From: Tuctoria greenei
Taxonomy: Eukaryota > Streptophyta > Magnoliopsida > Poales > Poaceae
NCBI GenBank assembly: GCA_036927565.1
Contig: JAYESD010000004.1
Location: 91,144,942-91,208,941 of the forward strand
Length of the DNA stretch: 64,000 nt
Direction: 5' to 3'
The position numbers were made by a program, and so were the translations under genes. Within the stretch, counting starts at the first letter, position 1. Every line of letters begins with the position of its first letter. A model generated the notes under the pieces. That model did not search any database. It was not told the origin of the DNA and saw nothing but the letters and a program-made list of their open reading frames with translations. This document shows positions 34,196-45,744 of this stretch, piece after piece.

Positions 34196-35700
34196 TTTAA
34201 TCAGGAACTCACAAAACAACTCGAAAACGGGTTACGTTAGCCAAATGCAAATTGAACCCAAATTTTGAAATTGTCTTGCCCAGCTTGAAATAACTTGTAA
34301 ATGCAATGAGGGTCAAAGCAAATCTTTTTGGTTTGAACTAGGAAGATAAATTCAAGTGGTCATGCACGTAGTTCATATCCAATTAAATTTCTTCCTTAAT
34401 TCAAATTTTTAGTTTTATGATGGTTGGAAATTTTACTTTCCAACATGCAAGTGTGGAATTTCAAACATGCAAATGCAAGGGTTGATGTAATCTGGAAAAC
34501 AATATGAGATAACTACAAATTAACCTATTGGCAAGGACTCACCGAATTTTTGAAGTCCGATGAGTAGGACTTACCTCCGTTATGTTCAGCGCGATGATTT
34601 GTTGTCCAATACCGGAGTTGAAGATGTGGATGATTTCTTCTGTTTTAACATGCCAAACTCATTTTGCTGTCATTTGGACATGTGGGATACATGGTGGCCC
34701 TAGCCTCTCCCCGTTGTATTGATATAGACATGTTGTTGTAGCGACGCGTTCTCCCTCTTGAATGTATTCCTTCATGAGCATGGTGAGGCTTTGTCATTCT
34801 TAGGGGTGCCACTCTGACCATATTGATATTCCATTGAATTAACCCATACCTTGATCATGGATCAAAGGCCTCCTTGGGCATGATGACATGTGGACTCCAC
34901 ATTCAAACAAGAAACGCTTCATCCACAATGTCACTTGCCCTAGGTTGAATGGGTTTGGTCGAAGTGTGGGAATCCCAACAAGTGATGTGGGAAAACTTGG
35001 ACTTTGAATGCTCCTTAAGTTCTTGTCCTTGGCCAAGATCTTCATGTGAAAGTTGTCTTGATTTCTGCTTGGCCAAGATACTTCAAGGTAGGCTAGTTGA
35101 ACTTAAATCCCTTGGAAAGCCATAGCCTCCTTGAATACAAGGGTGATGTTAATTCCACCCTTGACCTCCTTGTCAATGGTATCCATTGGAGTTGTTGTTT
35201 GAAAAAGGTCCTCATGGGTCTTAGGGAAATAATTCCAACGCGTCCCATGATGACATGGATTTTCACAAATCGTGTGAATATCCACGACTTGGATTATCCA
35301 AACAAATCTCCAATGACTTGGATATTCATGACACTTCAATGGGAGGTGTAGTTCCATAACTAGCATATACACCTGGTGAAGTGGTGTGCATGACAAGCTA
35401 TGGGAACTCGACCATTCTTCAATCCTCCCCTTGAGTGGAGACGTTCTTCTCATCCATGATGAATGAGAATAGGACTCCTTCAGCTCCAGCATGAATGTCG
35501 TCATGGATTGGTGGAGTCAACCCATGACACGAGTGTTGGATGAAGAGCCAACTATCCACCCTATGGTGGAGGCAAACCAAGAAGAACTCTTGGAGCCTCC
35601 CCCAAGCTTGGGTATGGATGACTTTGGCTCCTACTAAAAGCTGAAATTCTTCCGCAATAGGCAATGGTGTTGCCTAGCGGACATTTGTTGAGGTGCGCCT
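34196..35700 (-). pseudogene. gag: E5 gag-protease remnant
   Basis: Pieces at 35103-35504 and 35419-35664 align in order with the gag of E6: the proline/asparagine-rich linker, then the region equal to DDWLLIKNFYNGL. No knuckle is readable. The stretch 34500-34620 keeps the sequence that joins protease to the ORF1 leader in E6. Region 34620-35040 has no recognisable domain. Confidence 0.6.
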
Positions 35701-35872
35701 TGAATCATCTTGCAGTTTAGCACTTGCGTCCTCGTTGGCCATCCCATACAATGGGTCGGCCAACACTACCCTGTTTTCACATGAAGGAGAAAACAAACAA
35801 GGGTAATCCTGTCTAATAACTATTAGTACCTATAGCTTAATCACATGTGATAGCTATCCTTCACTTCTTTTG

Positions 35873-35893
35873 CCTTCCCCGGTAATGGCGCCA
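35873..35893 (-). promoter_or_regulatory. E5 primer-binding site
   Basis: The minus strand reads TGGCGCCATTACCGGGGAAGG, the Gypsy Athila/Tat style priming site. It lies 8 bases inside the LTR end (...AACA AGCATTTC). Confidence 0.8.
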
Positions 35894-35901
35894 GAAATGC
35901 T

Positions 35902-37585
35902 TGTTGACAGTTCCTAATATATACTAACAAATCATCCCCGGTGTCAGCGCCAGAAATGATTTTTGATGACTCCTAAGATATACTAACAAGTAGTCCCCGG
36001 CAATGGCGCCAGAAATGCTTGTTGGTATTACTTAACACCACAGATCATCTTCGGTGAAGAGATGAGATCCGCAAGCGCATGGAAGATACCGTTGTAGCAT
36101 TTCACCCATGAGTATTCCCAAGGGTATCGTATTTATCTCAAAGGAAGGCAATGGAGTAAAGTATATACTACTCTTATGGTCAAGCTATGGGATACTAATC
36201 TATTATCCAGACAGGGGTAAGTTGATAATAGGGGTACTAGGACACACACCTAGGCAATATATTCTAGAGGGTAAAATGGGTCCGAGAGGGAGATTGGATT
36301 GAGAGTTAGAGAGTTTCTCCTACAATGCTCCTAATACATATACATAGCCTAAGGTAGATGCTAATGGTCATGTCAATGATGAATTCCTATGCAATGCTAT
36401 TCAACACATCGGGCACGGGCTTACCCCTAGCAATACTAGGGCGACTCCTGCCATGAGCGTGTGGCATAGACGAACGTGGAGAATTACAAAGGACAGATAG
36501 GGTTGTCACCACCTACTGCCTACCTCTTCAATCCATGGGTCTACGAGACATCCAACGCTACTTAAATACCCTAGCACCATGCTAGCATACTAGGCAAATA
36601 ACTTAGGAGCCATGGCACAAGCCATCCTAAGGCAATGACTAACCTAAACATTGTTGAACCAATGTTGAAGCATAGCATAAGTCATTCATATTAACATAAT
36701 CATACCACAACTACATAGACTATAGTGGGGGTCTATAGTGTTTATGACCATAAGATGTGATCATGAGAGTGAAATCATAAAGACTATACCTTCCACATAC
36801 ATGGACTCCACAATCAAACAAGAAACAATTTGTCCAAGTACACGTATAAAAGAAGACTAAAGATAATATCTTTATTGAGCACAAAGTCACAAATACAAGA
36901 AGGAATACATAAGCCATACCTTTCCCAATGTGGAATTGGGAAGAGAGACTCCTTCTACTCCTTTCCCAATTTGGACTTGGGACTGGAGACTCTCCTCTCT
37001 ACATCCTAACTCCTCTAAGTACTATGGAAGATAGTGTATACAATAGAATGATGCCCAAGTGGTGTGTGTTGAAGTGAGGGGTAGGGGGTCCTATTTATAC
37101 TAGTGTTGAGGTCGGTTCCCGCCACCAAAAGCGCGCGAATCAGTCACCATTGACTCCAGGGAGCCGGGAGGAGCCAACACGTGGAGGCTGACCGAGTTTG
37201 GTGCAAAGACCAGGTCGGCCAACCCCCTGGTTCGGACGACCTGGTCATTGCACCGTTTCTTGTGTGCTTTCTCCAGGTGGCTGCCAGGTGGGTCCCATTG
37301 ATGTATATGGGTGATACACCGTTGGATCTCCTCGGATACTTCTGTTTGTGGGCCATTTGATCCATGGGATGCCACATGTCGTCGCCTGATTGGATGGGAT
37401 GATATTTTATAGGATTGGTCCCTCTACATTTCCTCATTTCCTGCATAAAATGCTGCATACACATATTTCCCGAAGTCCAAGTGGAATTGGGTTAGATAGA
37501 AAGGTGATGTGTGCAAGAAATGACAAATCCTTCACATAATTGCGTTAAATTGACGGATGAAATTGGTATATAACAGCCATCAACA
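35902..37585 (-). repeat. E5 5' LTR
   Basis: 1684 bp, pairs with 29170-30852 with scattered substitutions and small indels. Terminal units start at 35902, 35961 and 36020, each containing a copy of GGCGCCAGAAATG or a decayed form. A minus-strand TATAAATA lies at 37092-37099. It is followed by target duplication TTTAG. Confidence 0.87.
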
Positions 37586-37590
37586 TTTAG
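37586..37590. repeat. E5 target-site duplication, right copy
   Basis: TTTAG, identical to 29165-29169. It marks where the interrupted E4 LTR resumes. Confidence 0.88.
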
Positions 37591-37685
37591 CTTAACCTGC
37601 AGTCATCTCAACAAGTTCATTAGGATCTCATTTGTTTGTCATCAATCATCAAAAACCCATAAGGGGTTTCCTAGATGCATTTTCA
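37591..37685 (-). repeat. E4 5' LTR, right part (LTR start)
   Basis: On the minus strand it begins TGAAAATGCATCTAGGAAAC and continues with GATGATTGATGACAAAC, a beginning typical of SIRE-lineage Copia LTRs. It continues the LTR broken at 29169. The base after it (37686) belongs to E7. Confidence 0.72.
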
Positions 37686-37928
37686 CATGTTGAAAATGAC
37701 ATCACTACTTGAATCTACAACCTTGTAGCAACTTTTAGTGAAAATAATTTCCAGATTTTCATCTAGTAATTGTGAAACAGAGAGCAAGTTGTACAAGGGA
37801 TTTCCTAGATGCATTTTCACATGTTAAAAAAGACATCACTACTTGAATCTACAACCTTGTAGCAACTTTTAGTGAAAATAATTTCCAGATTTTCATATAG
37901 TAATTGTGAAACAGAGAGCAAGTTGTAT
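37661..37928. repeat. 134-bp tandem duplication across the E4/E7 boundary
   Basis: TTTCCTAGATGCATTTTCAC occurs at 37667 and again at 37801, and the following 100-plus bases repeat with few changes. Each unit contains the last 20-odd bases of the E4 LTR plus E7 sequence, so the duplication happened after E4 inserted into E7. Confidence 0.8.
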
Positions 37929-37965
37929 TTCAAATTTTAACAATGGCCAAATCCATCCAAGTGTA
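37686..37965 (-). pseudogene. pol: E7 fragment: GAG-pre-integrase region, left of E6
   Basis: The minus strand matches the segment at 4285-4420 of E1 (CAGATTTTCATCTAGTAATTG and neighbours), so it belongs to an E1-like element. It lies between the E4 LTR end and the E6 insertion. It contains a direct tandem duplication of 134 bp. The match continues on the other side of E6 at 47423. Confidence 0.78.
37961..37965. repeat. E6 target-site duplication, left copy
   Basis: GTGTA directly before TGTTGACGG; repeated at 47418-47422. Confidence 0.9.
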
Positions 37966-39632
37966 TGTTGACGGCTCCTAAGATATACTAACAAATCATC
38001 CCCGACAACGGTGCCAGAAATGCTTGTTGGTATTTCTTATGCACCATTAACTAAACATCTCCAACTGATGTGTCAGAAATGCTTGTTAATGGTTCTATTG
38101 GATCACAGAGTGAATTCCGCAAGCGCACGGAAATATCATTGTAGCATTTCCCCTTAAGAGTATTCTCAATGGTGTCATTTATTTGATACCAGGTATGGAA
38201 GAGATATAACAATCATCAAGTGGAAAGGGTAGAAAGGTCTAGATAAGAATCTAGTAAGGATGGATAAAAAAATAGTGGAGGTAGTACGACACACACAAAA
38301 GCTTTCAAGTCTAAGGGGGATAAGAGGATCCTAGAGGTTAGTTAAGGTTGAGAGTTTTGGAGGAACTCCTACTATGCTCTATTGTACATATACATAGTCT
38401 AAACTAATTATCCATAAGCTAGATCAATAGTGAATACTTATGCTATGTGGTTCAACACATTGGGCACGGGCTCACCCCTAGCAATACTAGGGCGACTCCT
38501 TCCAAGAGCCTGTGGCATAGCCAAACGTGGAGGATTACAAAGGATAGATAGGGCTGTCACAACCTACTGCCTACCTCTTCAATCCGTGGGTCTAAGAGAC
38601 ATCCAATGCTACTTAGCTATCCTAAACTCATGCTATCATATTAAGTAATTACCTTAAGAGCCTAGGCACAAGCCATCCTAAGGCAGTGAATTGAATAATC
38701 ATTGAACCAATGTTAATACACAACATAATTATCCATACTAACCTAGTTATGTTATAATTAACTAGACTATAGTGGGGGTCTATAGGTTCTATGATAATGA
38801 GATATGTTCATGATGAAACAGTCATGGAAGCTATACCTTCCACAAACATGGACTCCACAATCAAACAAGAAACGCTTTGCCCAAGTATATGTATAAGTAG
38901 AGACTAAAGATACTATCTTTATTATGCATAAAGTCACAAATACAAGAAAGAATACATGAGTCATACCTTTCCCAATGTAGGATTGGGAAGAGAGAGACTC
39001 CTTACTCCTTTTCCAATTTGTACTTGGGACTAGATACTCTCCTCGCTACAACCTAACTCCTCTAAGACTATGGATGATAGTGTATACAATAGAGATGAAG
39101 CTCAAGTGGTGTGTGTTGAAGTGAGGGGTAGGGGGTCCTATTTATACTAGTGTTGAGGTCGGCTCCTGCCACCAAAAGTGCGCAAATCAGTCACCATTGA
39201 CTCCTTCAAGCCAGGAGGAGCCAACACGCGTTGTTTGATAGCATTTGGCGCCAGGAAGGGGTCGGTCGAACCCATGGTTCGGCCGACCTGGTCAGCACTC
39301 CAAACATGGAGTGCTTCCTTCAGGTGGCTGCTAGGTGGGCCCCCTTGATGTATCTGGGTGATACACTGTTGGATCTCCTCGGATACTTCTGTTTGTGGGC
39401 CATTTGATCCATGGGATGCCATGTGTCGTCGCTTGATTTGTTGGGATGATATTTTATAGGATTGGTCCCTCTACATTTCCTCATTTCCTGCATAAAATGC
39501 TGCATAAACATATTTCTCCAAGTCCAAGTGGAATTCGATTAGATAGAAAGGTGATGTGTGCAAGAAATGACAAATCCTTCACATAATTGAGTTAAATTGA
39601 CGGATGAAATTGGTATATAACAGCCGTCAACA
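37966..39632 (-). repeat. E6 3' LTR
   Basis: 1667 bp from TGTTGACGG to GTCAACA. A minus-strand TATAAATA lies at 39139-39146, with GTGGTGTGTG (initiator-side block) at 39106-39115. The pair GGTCGGTCGAACC / GGTTCGGCCGACC lies at 39250-39290. The first 130 bp contain one clear and one decayed copy of the terminus/primer-site unit. Confidence 0.88.
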
Positions 39633-41005
39633 AAACCCCCCAAGCATATCCTTTGCTCGTCCCGAGCAAAGTCAAGACTTTAGGTTGATGATCAGGAGTT
39701 GCTACAATGTCTTACTTTCAAAAGTATCTAAAGCACAACAAGATACTCTACAGAAATTGGCTATGATACTCTACCTTTCTTAAGTTATCATGGGGCTTAT
39801 GTTTTTTTCATATTATTGAGTAGTTTAAAGGTAGAATAGCAAATGGAGCAAACATATCCTAGAAATCAAGTTCCACTTAAATCCCAGAGAATTCAATTTA
39901 TATATTAAGTACCTCAATTTGATTCTCTCAATCACCCCTTTGTGGATAGTGGAAATATTTCTTCACCAAAGCATTGTGCCTCTACTATTCCCACTCATTG
40001 AATATGGCTTGTATGTGGAGCTTGGTAAGGAAAGTAAGTAGGCATATTTGCATCACATATATTGCTAAGTCAAAAGAGTAAGCCTTAGGAGAATTCAAAT
40101 CAAAACTTTTTGATTCAAGACTAGTGCATGTGTTATGGAGTGGAAGTGGATGTGGATACTTGACATAACTCCTTTTTGGTATAATCTCTCTTTCTTTTGC
40201 AGGGATGAAACATGACTACTTTTCTTTTCTCTCTTTTTTTTCTCATGCTTATGATGTAAGCATGCCTTTTTTTCATTTTCTTTTTGTAGCCATGTCTTCT
40301 ACTCCCTTTCTTTGCAATGAATTTTGAAGAGAGTGCTAAACATGAATAACATGGAGTTTTTCTTTTTGTTGTGGTATGGTGGATAAGATTGACATTTTGC
40401 TTACTTCTATTGTAGAAGTATGGCATGTGCAAGTGAAGTCTTGAATTCAAAAAGAGTTGAATGATTTCTCACATAGGTCTATACTAGTTTGACTAGGCTC
40501 AATGTGAAAGCAAATAGCATATGCATAAGGTTTTGTCTATGTATGAACATCATATGGCTTTGGTAGGTGTTTCCAATCAATTTAGGGAAACTTAAATATT
40601 TCTAGAATTTCTCCGGAAATCTATGTTTTACTTTCAAACTAGGACTAGCAGCCCTATTACTAATTCTGATCTTGCAACAACCTAGAATTAGATTAAGCTT
40701 TTGCTACCCACAACTTCCAAATTATGGTAAAAGTATTTCAAACCAATGAAAGCAATATTCAGAGAGTAGAAAGTTGTAAACTAGAGACTTAGGAAAAATA
40801 AAACAGAGCAACTATTCATCATTTCATCTATGTGAATTCTAAATCATTCATACCGCACAACTTTATTTGATGAAAGAAAATCTAACCTATTTATATATAT
40901 ATATATATATATATTAAATGCAAGGTGGATGATGGATGGATGGAAAATAAATATGCAAGGAATGTGATACATGTTACCTCAAGTGGGGGTCCTCCCCCAA
41001 GCTTG
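39633..41005 (-). other. E6 3' non-coding region
   Basis: Polypurine tract just inside the LTR, then about 1.3 kb without a credible gene, colinear with E5. Includes a (TA)n run at 40889-40914. Confidence 0.72.
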
Positions 41006-41009
41006 TTCT

Positions 41010-42532
41010 TCAACTACCTCCGTGATAAGTGTTGAACCCTTGATGACAAAAGTACGCTACAAAATCGGCTTGTTGTAGTTGTAGCGCCGTGTTGAAGTTG
41101 GTGAATTGAGCATCCATGTGTTGTTGCCAATCCTGGGTACCTTGAACATGCTCCTGGAGTGTATTGTAGATGTCACCCGTTTTTACTTCAAGTTCTCCCA
41201 TACGTCTAGTGAGGTCCGTCATGTCTTGGCTATAGTCATGATGACTTTTAGCCGAAAAGGAACGATGTCCTCTCATGGACGTTGGGGGAATGCTGCTAGA
41301 GCTTGAAGTGGATAGGGTGGATCCCTTTGCCATTCTTGCCAAGGTGATCCCCTAGTCTCATACGTCGAAGGTTGAGTCCATCCGGGTGCATAACCTGTTG
41401 GGTTCTCTTCCTCTTGGTATTCATGGACCAGAGAGATTATCGGTGGCATGCCTGTGGCTGCAGCCCTCACATGATTCCTTGTTACCCTGCAAGATACATT
41501 ACTTCTTCTTGCTTCCTCAAGGGGAAGAAGATTAATGGTTAGCCTCTGGCATTTGTACAAATGAAAATCCGGGTTAGGTAATCGAATTTCATTAACAAAG
41601 CCGGGATAGAAAAATATCAAGGAGCCATCATGATCATGCTTAAGGGTATGTCCTTGCACTAAATAGTATTCATCAATTAATTCTCTTCCAGTTTCAATAT
41701 ATTCAAATGAAGAGTATTTAGGTGCTCCTACCCTGTCAGCAATATGAGTAATCAATGAGGTGCATTCAATTGGTCCTGATTTTGAAATGTAATCTAACCA
41801 TTGTGTCATCATGACTTTGACTGGAGCAACTTTTATCTTTTTAGTCATGGCAAACAAAATTTTCAATTCATCATCTCGCACAACCCTAACATCTCCCCTA
41901 GGGAACATAGTCATAGCCACCCATCTATGCATGAAGCGTAAGGTAGGGTATTGGATGTGGCTATTCCTAGGAGCCCTACATGTGACCTCACTAGTTAGCT
42001 CATGCCAAAAACTTCGTTTGTTAAACTTAGGAAAATTGTCTAAATCTAGCAAACATCGTTTATGGAAGCCTAGGATGCTACCTAATTCTTTCCATATGAT
42101 GTTGTATTCTTCTTGAAATAATCTAAAAGTAATGCCATCAAATCCTATTCTTAGCATGCAAAGGAATTTGATAGGGAGAAGGCGTGAACCTTTCTCCTCT
42201 ATGTGAGCAAAGTCATCAAATCCAATTGCATGCCAAATGGAAAAAAATTCGGAGTCCATACCTATTTTGGAAATCAAATGTGGATTGTAAGCCTTGGTGT
42301 GGCGGAACTCACGATCTTGGAGAAGCCTGCGTGCTTGATCTTCAACTTAGCTTCGTATGTCAAGGTCGTTGTCATGAAGAAGTTGGTGTGGGTTGCTTCC
42401 CTCTTCCATGGGAGTGTCCTCACACACACTTCTCCTCCTTGGGCTTGTACCCATAGAAGAGAGGCATGCACTAGAACCTTCACCATGGCTTGAGCTTGCA
42501 GCCTTCTTCCTATTTCCGAACAACCTCTTCAT
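41010..42532 (-). pseudogene. E6 ORF1, Athila-type 3' gene (nearly readable)
   Basis: The start at 42532 reads M-K-R-L-F-G-N-R-K-K followed by a serine-rich segment. One in-frame TAA (42347-42349) interrupts it. The main body (41273-42277, 334 residues) has FHKRCLLDLDNFPKFNKRSFW, RFMHRWVAMTMFPRGDVRVV and DELKILFAMTKKIKVAPVKV, which I associate with the Arabidopsis/Athila retrotransposon ORF-1 protein family. A frameshift near 41300 moves to 41010-41342, with a probable coiled coil (MTDLTRRMGELEVKTGDI). Its role is unknown; in Athila elements it lies where retroviruses have env. I see no membrane segment. Confidence 0.75.
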
Positions 42533-43230
42533 GTCTTTTTGATTTCAACAAGCAAGAACAAAACAAGGCGAGAAAAATCCGAAAAGAAGTGATGTCTGGA
42601 AAACAAAACTCTCAACGAATCTTCTCCTCTTGAAAGCTTGAGTGTAAAATGCAAATGCAAACAAAAGAAAATCTTTTTGGGGATGTATTTGAGCAAGAGT
42701 GTTCCAATAAAGAGCAAGAAAAACAAGGTCAGCTAGAAAGTGACTTGGTGAGGTGTAAAATGATGTGGTGTGTGAAGAGAGGTACTCCTCACGGCCACAA
42801 TTTATATGGTGCACCCTCCAACGGTCACTTGGGGTTCAAAGTGTAGCTGTTGGAGGAAGGGGAGCCAATTTGGCTCCACTCCCTGTTCGGCCGACCAGGG
42901 GGTTCGACCGACATGACAGGTGGCTCCCCTGGTTCCCCTTTTGGCAAGTGGCTCCCCAACGTATATAAAGTTAGCACGTTGGTGAAATGCCACATGTGTA
43001 GCTCATAAAAAATTGTTTTTCAAATAAAAACCTTTTTTTAAATCCAATAAAAATTTTCATTTGAAAAGAAAGAAAGAAAAATGATAGTTGAGAATATAAG
43101 ATTCTCAACTTGCTGGGAAAAATCAAATAAGCAATGAGAAAAATCCAAATTGGGTGGAAAAAGGAAAGAAAGAAAAATAAAGTGGGATAACTACCAATTT
43201 AACCTATTGGCGTCGGTCTCACCACCGTCT
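42533..43230 (-). promoter_or_regulatory. E6 ORF1 leader with a candidate internal promoter
   Basis: Non-coding on both strands. On the minus strand it has GGTCGGCCGAAC (plus 42884-42900), then TATAAAT (plus 42800-42806), then CACACACCAC (plus 42765-42774) about 26 bases further on, then the ORF1 start. The same three blocks occur in the same order and spacing in the LTR of this family (for example 39260-39290, 39139-39146, 39106-39115). The same joining sequence after protease is seen in E5. Confidence 0.5.
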
Positions 43231-43880
43231 GATGAGATGGACAATCTCCGTCTTCATTTCACATCCGGGCCAGGAGGGATGGGCTCGAACGGCTTGTCTT
43301 GATTCTTCCACCATTCCTTCTTTGGCGGCTTGGTGGACTTGGGCCTTCAGGAAGGTCCAGATGATTCTGTCGCCTTTGGATATGGGTGTGGTTAAAACGA
43401 CGGATTCTCCTTGTAGATTAATCTTGTCATGAATGCAACGAGTGAGTCCACCTTTGGAGGTGTGACTTCGACCTCTCTGATGTGTTTATCATTCGGCCTA
43501 TACTTGATTCGAATCATGGAGCATTGCACTGATCTTGGCCGAAAGTTAAACTTTTCCTCCTTGCCATTGATATGGAAGTGGATTTCTCAAGCTCCCACAT
43601 CTATGCGAGCTTTTGCAGTGCTGAGGAATGGGCGCCCAAGAATGAGTGGTGTATCTCTCTCAGTGTCCATGTCTAGCACCACAAAATCCACGGGTATGAA
43701 GCAGTTTCGTATCTTCATCGGGACGTCTTCAGCAATACCCGCTGGATAATGGACTGAAGAGTCAGCCAGTTATAGCTGCATTGGTTTTGGAGTTAGCTTT
43801 GTGAAGTTCAGCTGGTCGAACACAACCTTGGGCATCACACTGACACTTGATCCCAGATCACAAAGTGCCTCGTCAAAGTG
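43231..43880 (-). pseudogene. pro: E6 aspartic protease
   Basis: The minus strand reads D-L-G-S-S-V-S-V-M-P-K-V-V at 43815-43860, the Athila-type retropepsin start. Further blocks (E-D-V-P-V-K-I; LDMDTERDTPLILG; STAKARI) follow in shifting frames. At least one frameshift separates it from gag. Downstream there is no reverse transcriptase; the sequence passes into the ORF1 leader. Confidence 0.72.
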
Positions 43881-45608
43881 GTGAGCCCAATTGAGCATGA
43901 AGTGGTAGGACATCCGGTGTCCTTTTTCTTTTCAGGAAGCCTATTGAGGATGGCTGCACTGCAGTCTTCCATAAGCTTGACAACCTCAGTGGTGGGCAAT
44001 GGCCATTTGTTGTTCAATATGTCCTTGAGATAGCGAGCATAAGTGGGTACTTGCATCGCATCAATCAAGGGCACATTGATGTGGATCTTTTGGATTATCT
44101 CAACAAAACGGTTGAATTGCTCATCCACTATTGGCTTCTTTTGTTTGTGAGGGAATGGCAATAAGTTCGTGCCTTTAAAGTGTTTGGCCATTCTCTCACC
44201 AAGTAATTCACTTGGGACATCCTCCTTCTCAGGCTCAGTTGTCCTCTTTTCTTGTGTGGGATATGGTGGGTCATGAGTGGTATTTCCTCCTCTCGTAACC
44301 ACTGCATTGACGTTCTCCACTGGGGCTTCTGGCTGCCCCGGAATTCTGTTGTTTTCCATTGGAGGGAAAACTGCATCAAGTTGTGCCAGCTGAGTCTCCA
44401 ACATCTTGTTGAAGCTTAGTTGATTCTTGAATGCTGAGGATAGTCCTTCAATCTTGGCATTGATATTTTCCAGGGTCTTGTCATTAGCTGACAGCTTCTT
44501 GGATAGGGATCGTGGATCTTGAGCTGGCTAATGGCAAGTTCTCTCAAGTTGGGCTGATTTCTAGGGTTTCAATTGTTGTTGTACCCTCCTTGAAAGAATG
44601 GGCATTGTTGACCCCACCCTTGACCTCCTGGACGATAGCCATTGTTGTTGTTAAAATTTCTGTTGTTGGCGAGGTATAGGGCATCCTTATGAGTTTCTGG
44701 GCAATCATTGCCCATATGACCCGTGTTGCCACAGACTTCACACGTGATGTGAGAGTCTAGGGCATAGGCATTACCAGACACTTCATCGTGTCCACCTCCT
44801 TCAATGTGTGCATGCCTCGCTGTCGGGTATGGAGACGCTCATCGTTACATCCCATGTTGGACACCATCTTCTCAATAAGATCTTTAGATTTTGGCACCGT
44901 CAATGAGAAGAAGGCTCCTCCAGCAGCAGCATCCAAATGGTCACGAGCTGATGGGATCAACCCATTATAGAAATTCTTAATAAGGAGCCAGTCATCCATC
45001 CCATGGTGGGGACAAGCTAGGATGTAGTCCTGAAGCCTTTCCCATGCCTTGGGAATAGATTCCTTGAGCTCTTGCTAAAAGCTGGAAATCCTCCCACGTA
45101 GGGCATTGGTTTTGCCCAACGGGAAGAATTTGGCGAGGAATGTCGTAGAACACTTCTCCCAAGACTCTACAACACTTCGGTTTGCGTAGAACCACTGTTT
45201 CGCTCTGCCAAGGAGAGAGAACAGGAACAGTCTCAGACGGACCGCATCTGGAGACATGTCCTTGATCTTAAAAGTGTTGAAGATCTCGAGGAATTGTTGT
45301 AGGTGAGCACTTGCATCCTCGTTAGCCTTCCCACAGAATGGGTTGGCTTGCACCATAGTGATAAGGCTAGTTTTGATCTCAAATTTCACATCTCCCGTGT
45401 TAACAGTGGGCCCAATAGGCACATTGTTAGCAGAGGGAGCTGAGAACTCACGAAGGGTCTTCTGAGCCATTGGCGTTTGGGTTGTTGGTGCAGAAATGCT
45501 GGCTTGTTTTGCCGCTCGAATCTTCTGAGGAGTAATGACACGAGGTCGATCTCTGAGAAGATATTTGGTATCTTCAACAAAGTTTTCCGGCAGGCGGAAA
45601 CCAGACAT
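43835..45608 (-). pseudogene. gag: E6 gag
   Basis: The frame opening at 45608 (M-S-G-F-R-L-P-E-N) runs to 45075 and has the Retrotrans_gag core (DASAHLQQFLEIFNTFKIKD, RLRLFLFSLLGRAKQWFYA). A stop near 45075 precedes DDWLLIKNFYNGLIPSARDH (44757-44999). The knuckle CEVCGNTGHMGNDC follows at 44569-44781. Segment 43835-44404 is the proline-rich end (PTYARYLKDILNNKWPLPTT), typical of the Athila gag-protease border. Two or three lesions break it. Confidence 0.82.
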
Positions 45609-45717
45609 ACACTACTCTGTTTTCACAATAAATGTGAAAACAAAGAATGGTTATCCTACTAAAATCCTACCCAGGTTTCTATCCTATTCACTAAGTCATG
45701 TTATGTATCTATTTGCC

Positions 45718-45743
45718 TTCCCCAGCAACAGCGCCAGAAATGC
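45718..45743 (-). promoter_or_regulatory. E6 primer-binding site
   Basis: The minus strand reads TGGCGCTGTTGCTGGGGAAGG beginning 8 bases inside the 5' LTR, the same type as in E5. Confidence 0.8.
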
Positions 45744-45744
45744 T

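Larger units (their letters stand above)
29170..37585 (-). mobile_element. E5: Athila-like Ty3/Gypsy non-autonomous retrotransposon
   Basis: Bounded by two 1.68-kb LTRs and flanked by the 5-bp duplication TTTAG. Minus orientation is shown by the primer site TGGCGCCATTACCGGGGA left of the right LTR and the polypurine tract right of the left LTR. The internal region (30853-35901) has only wrecked gag-protease and ORF1. No reverse transcriptase, RNase H or integrase sequence is recognisable. It is inserted in the LTR of E4. Confidence 0.87.
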
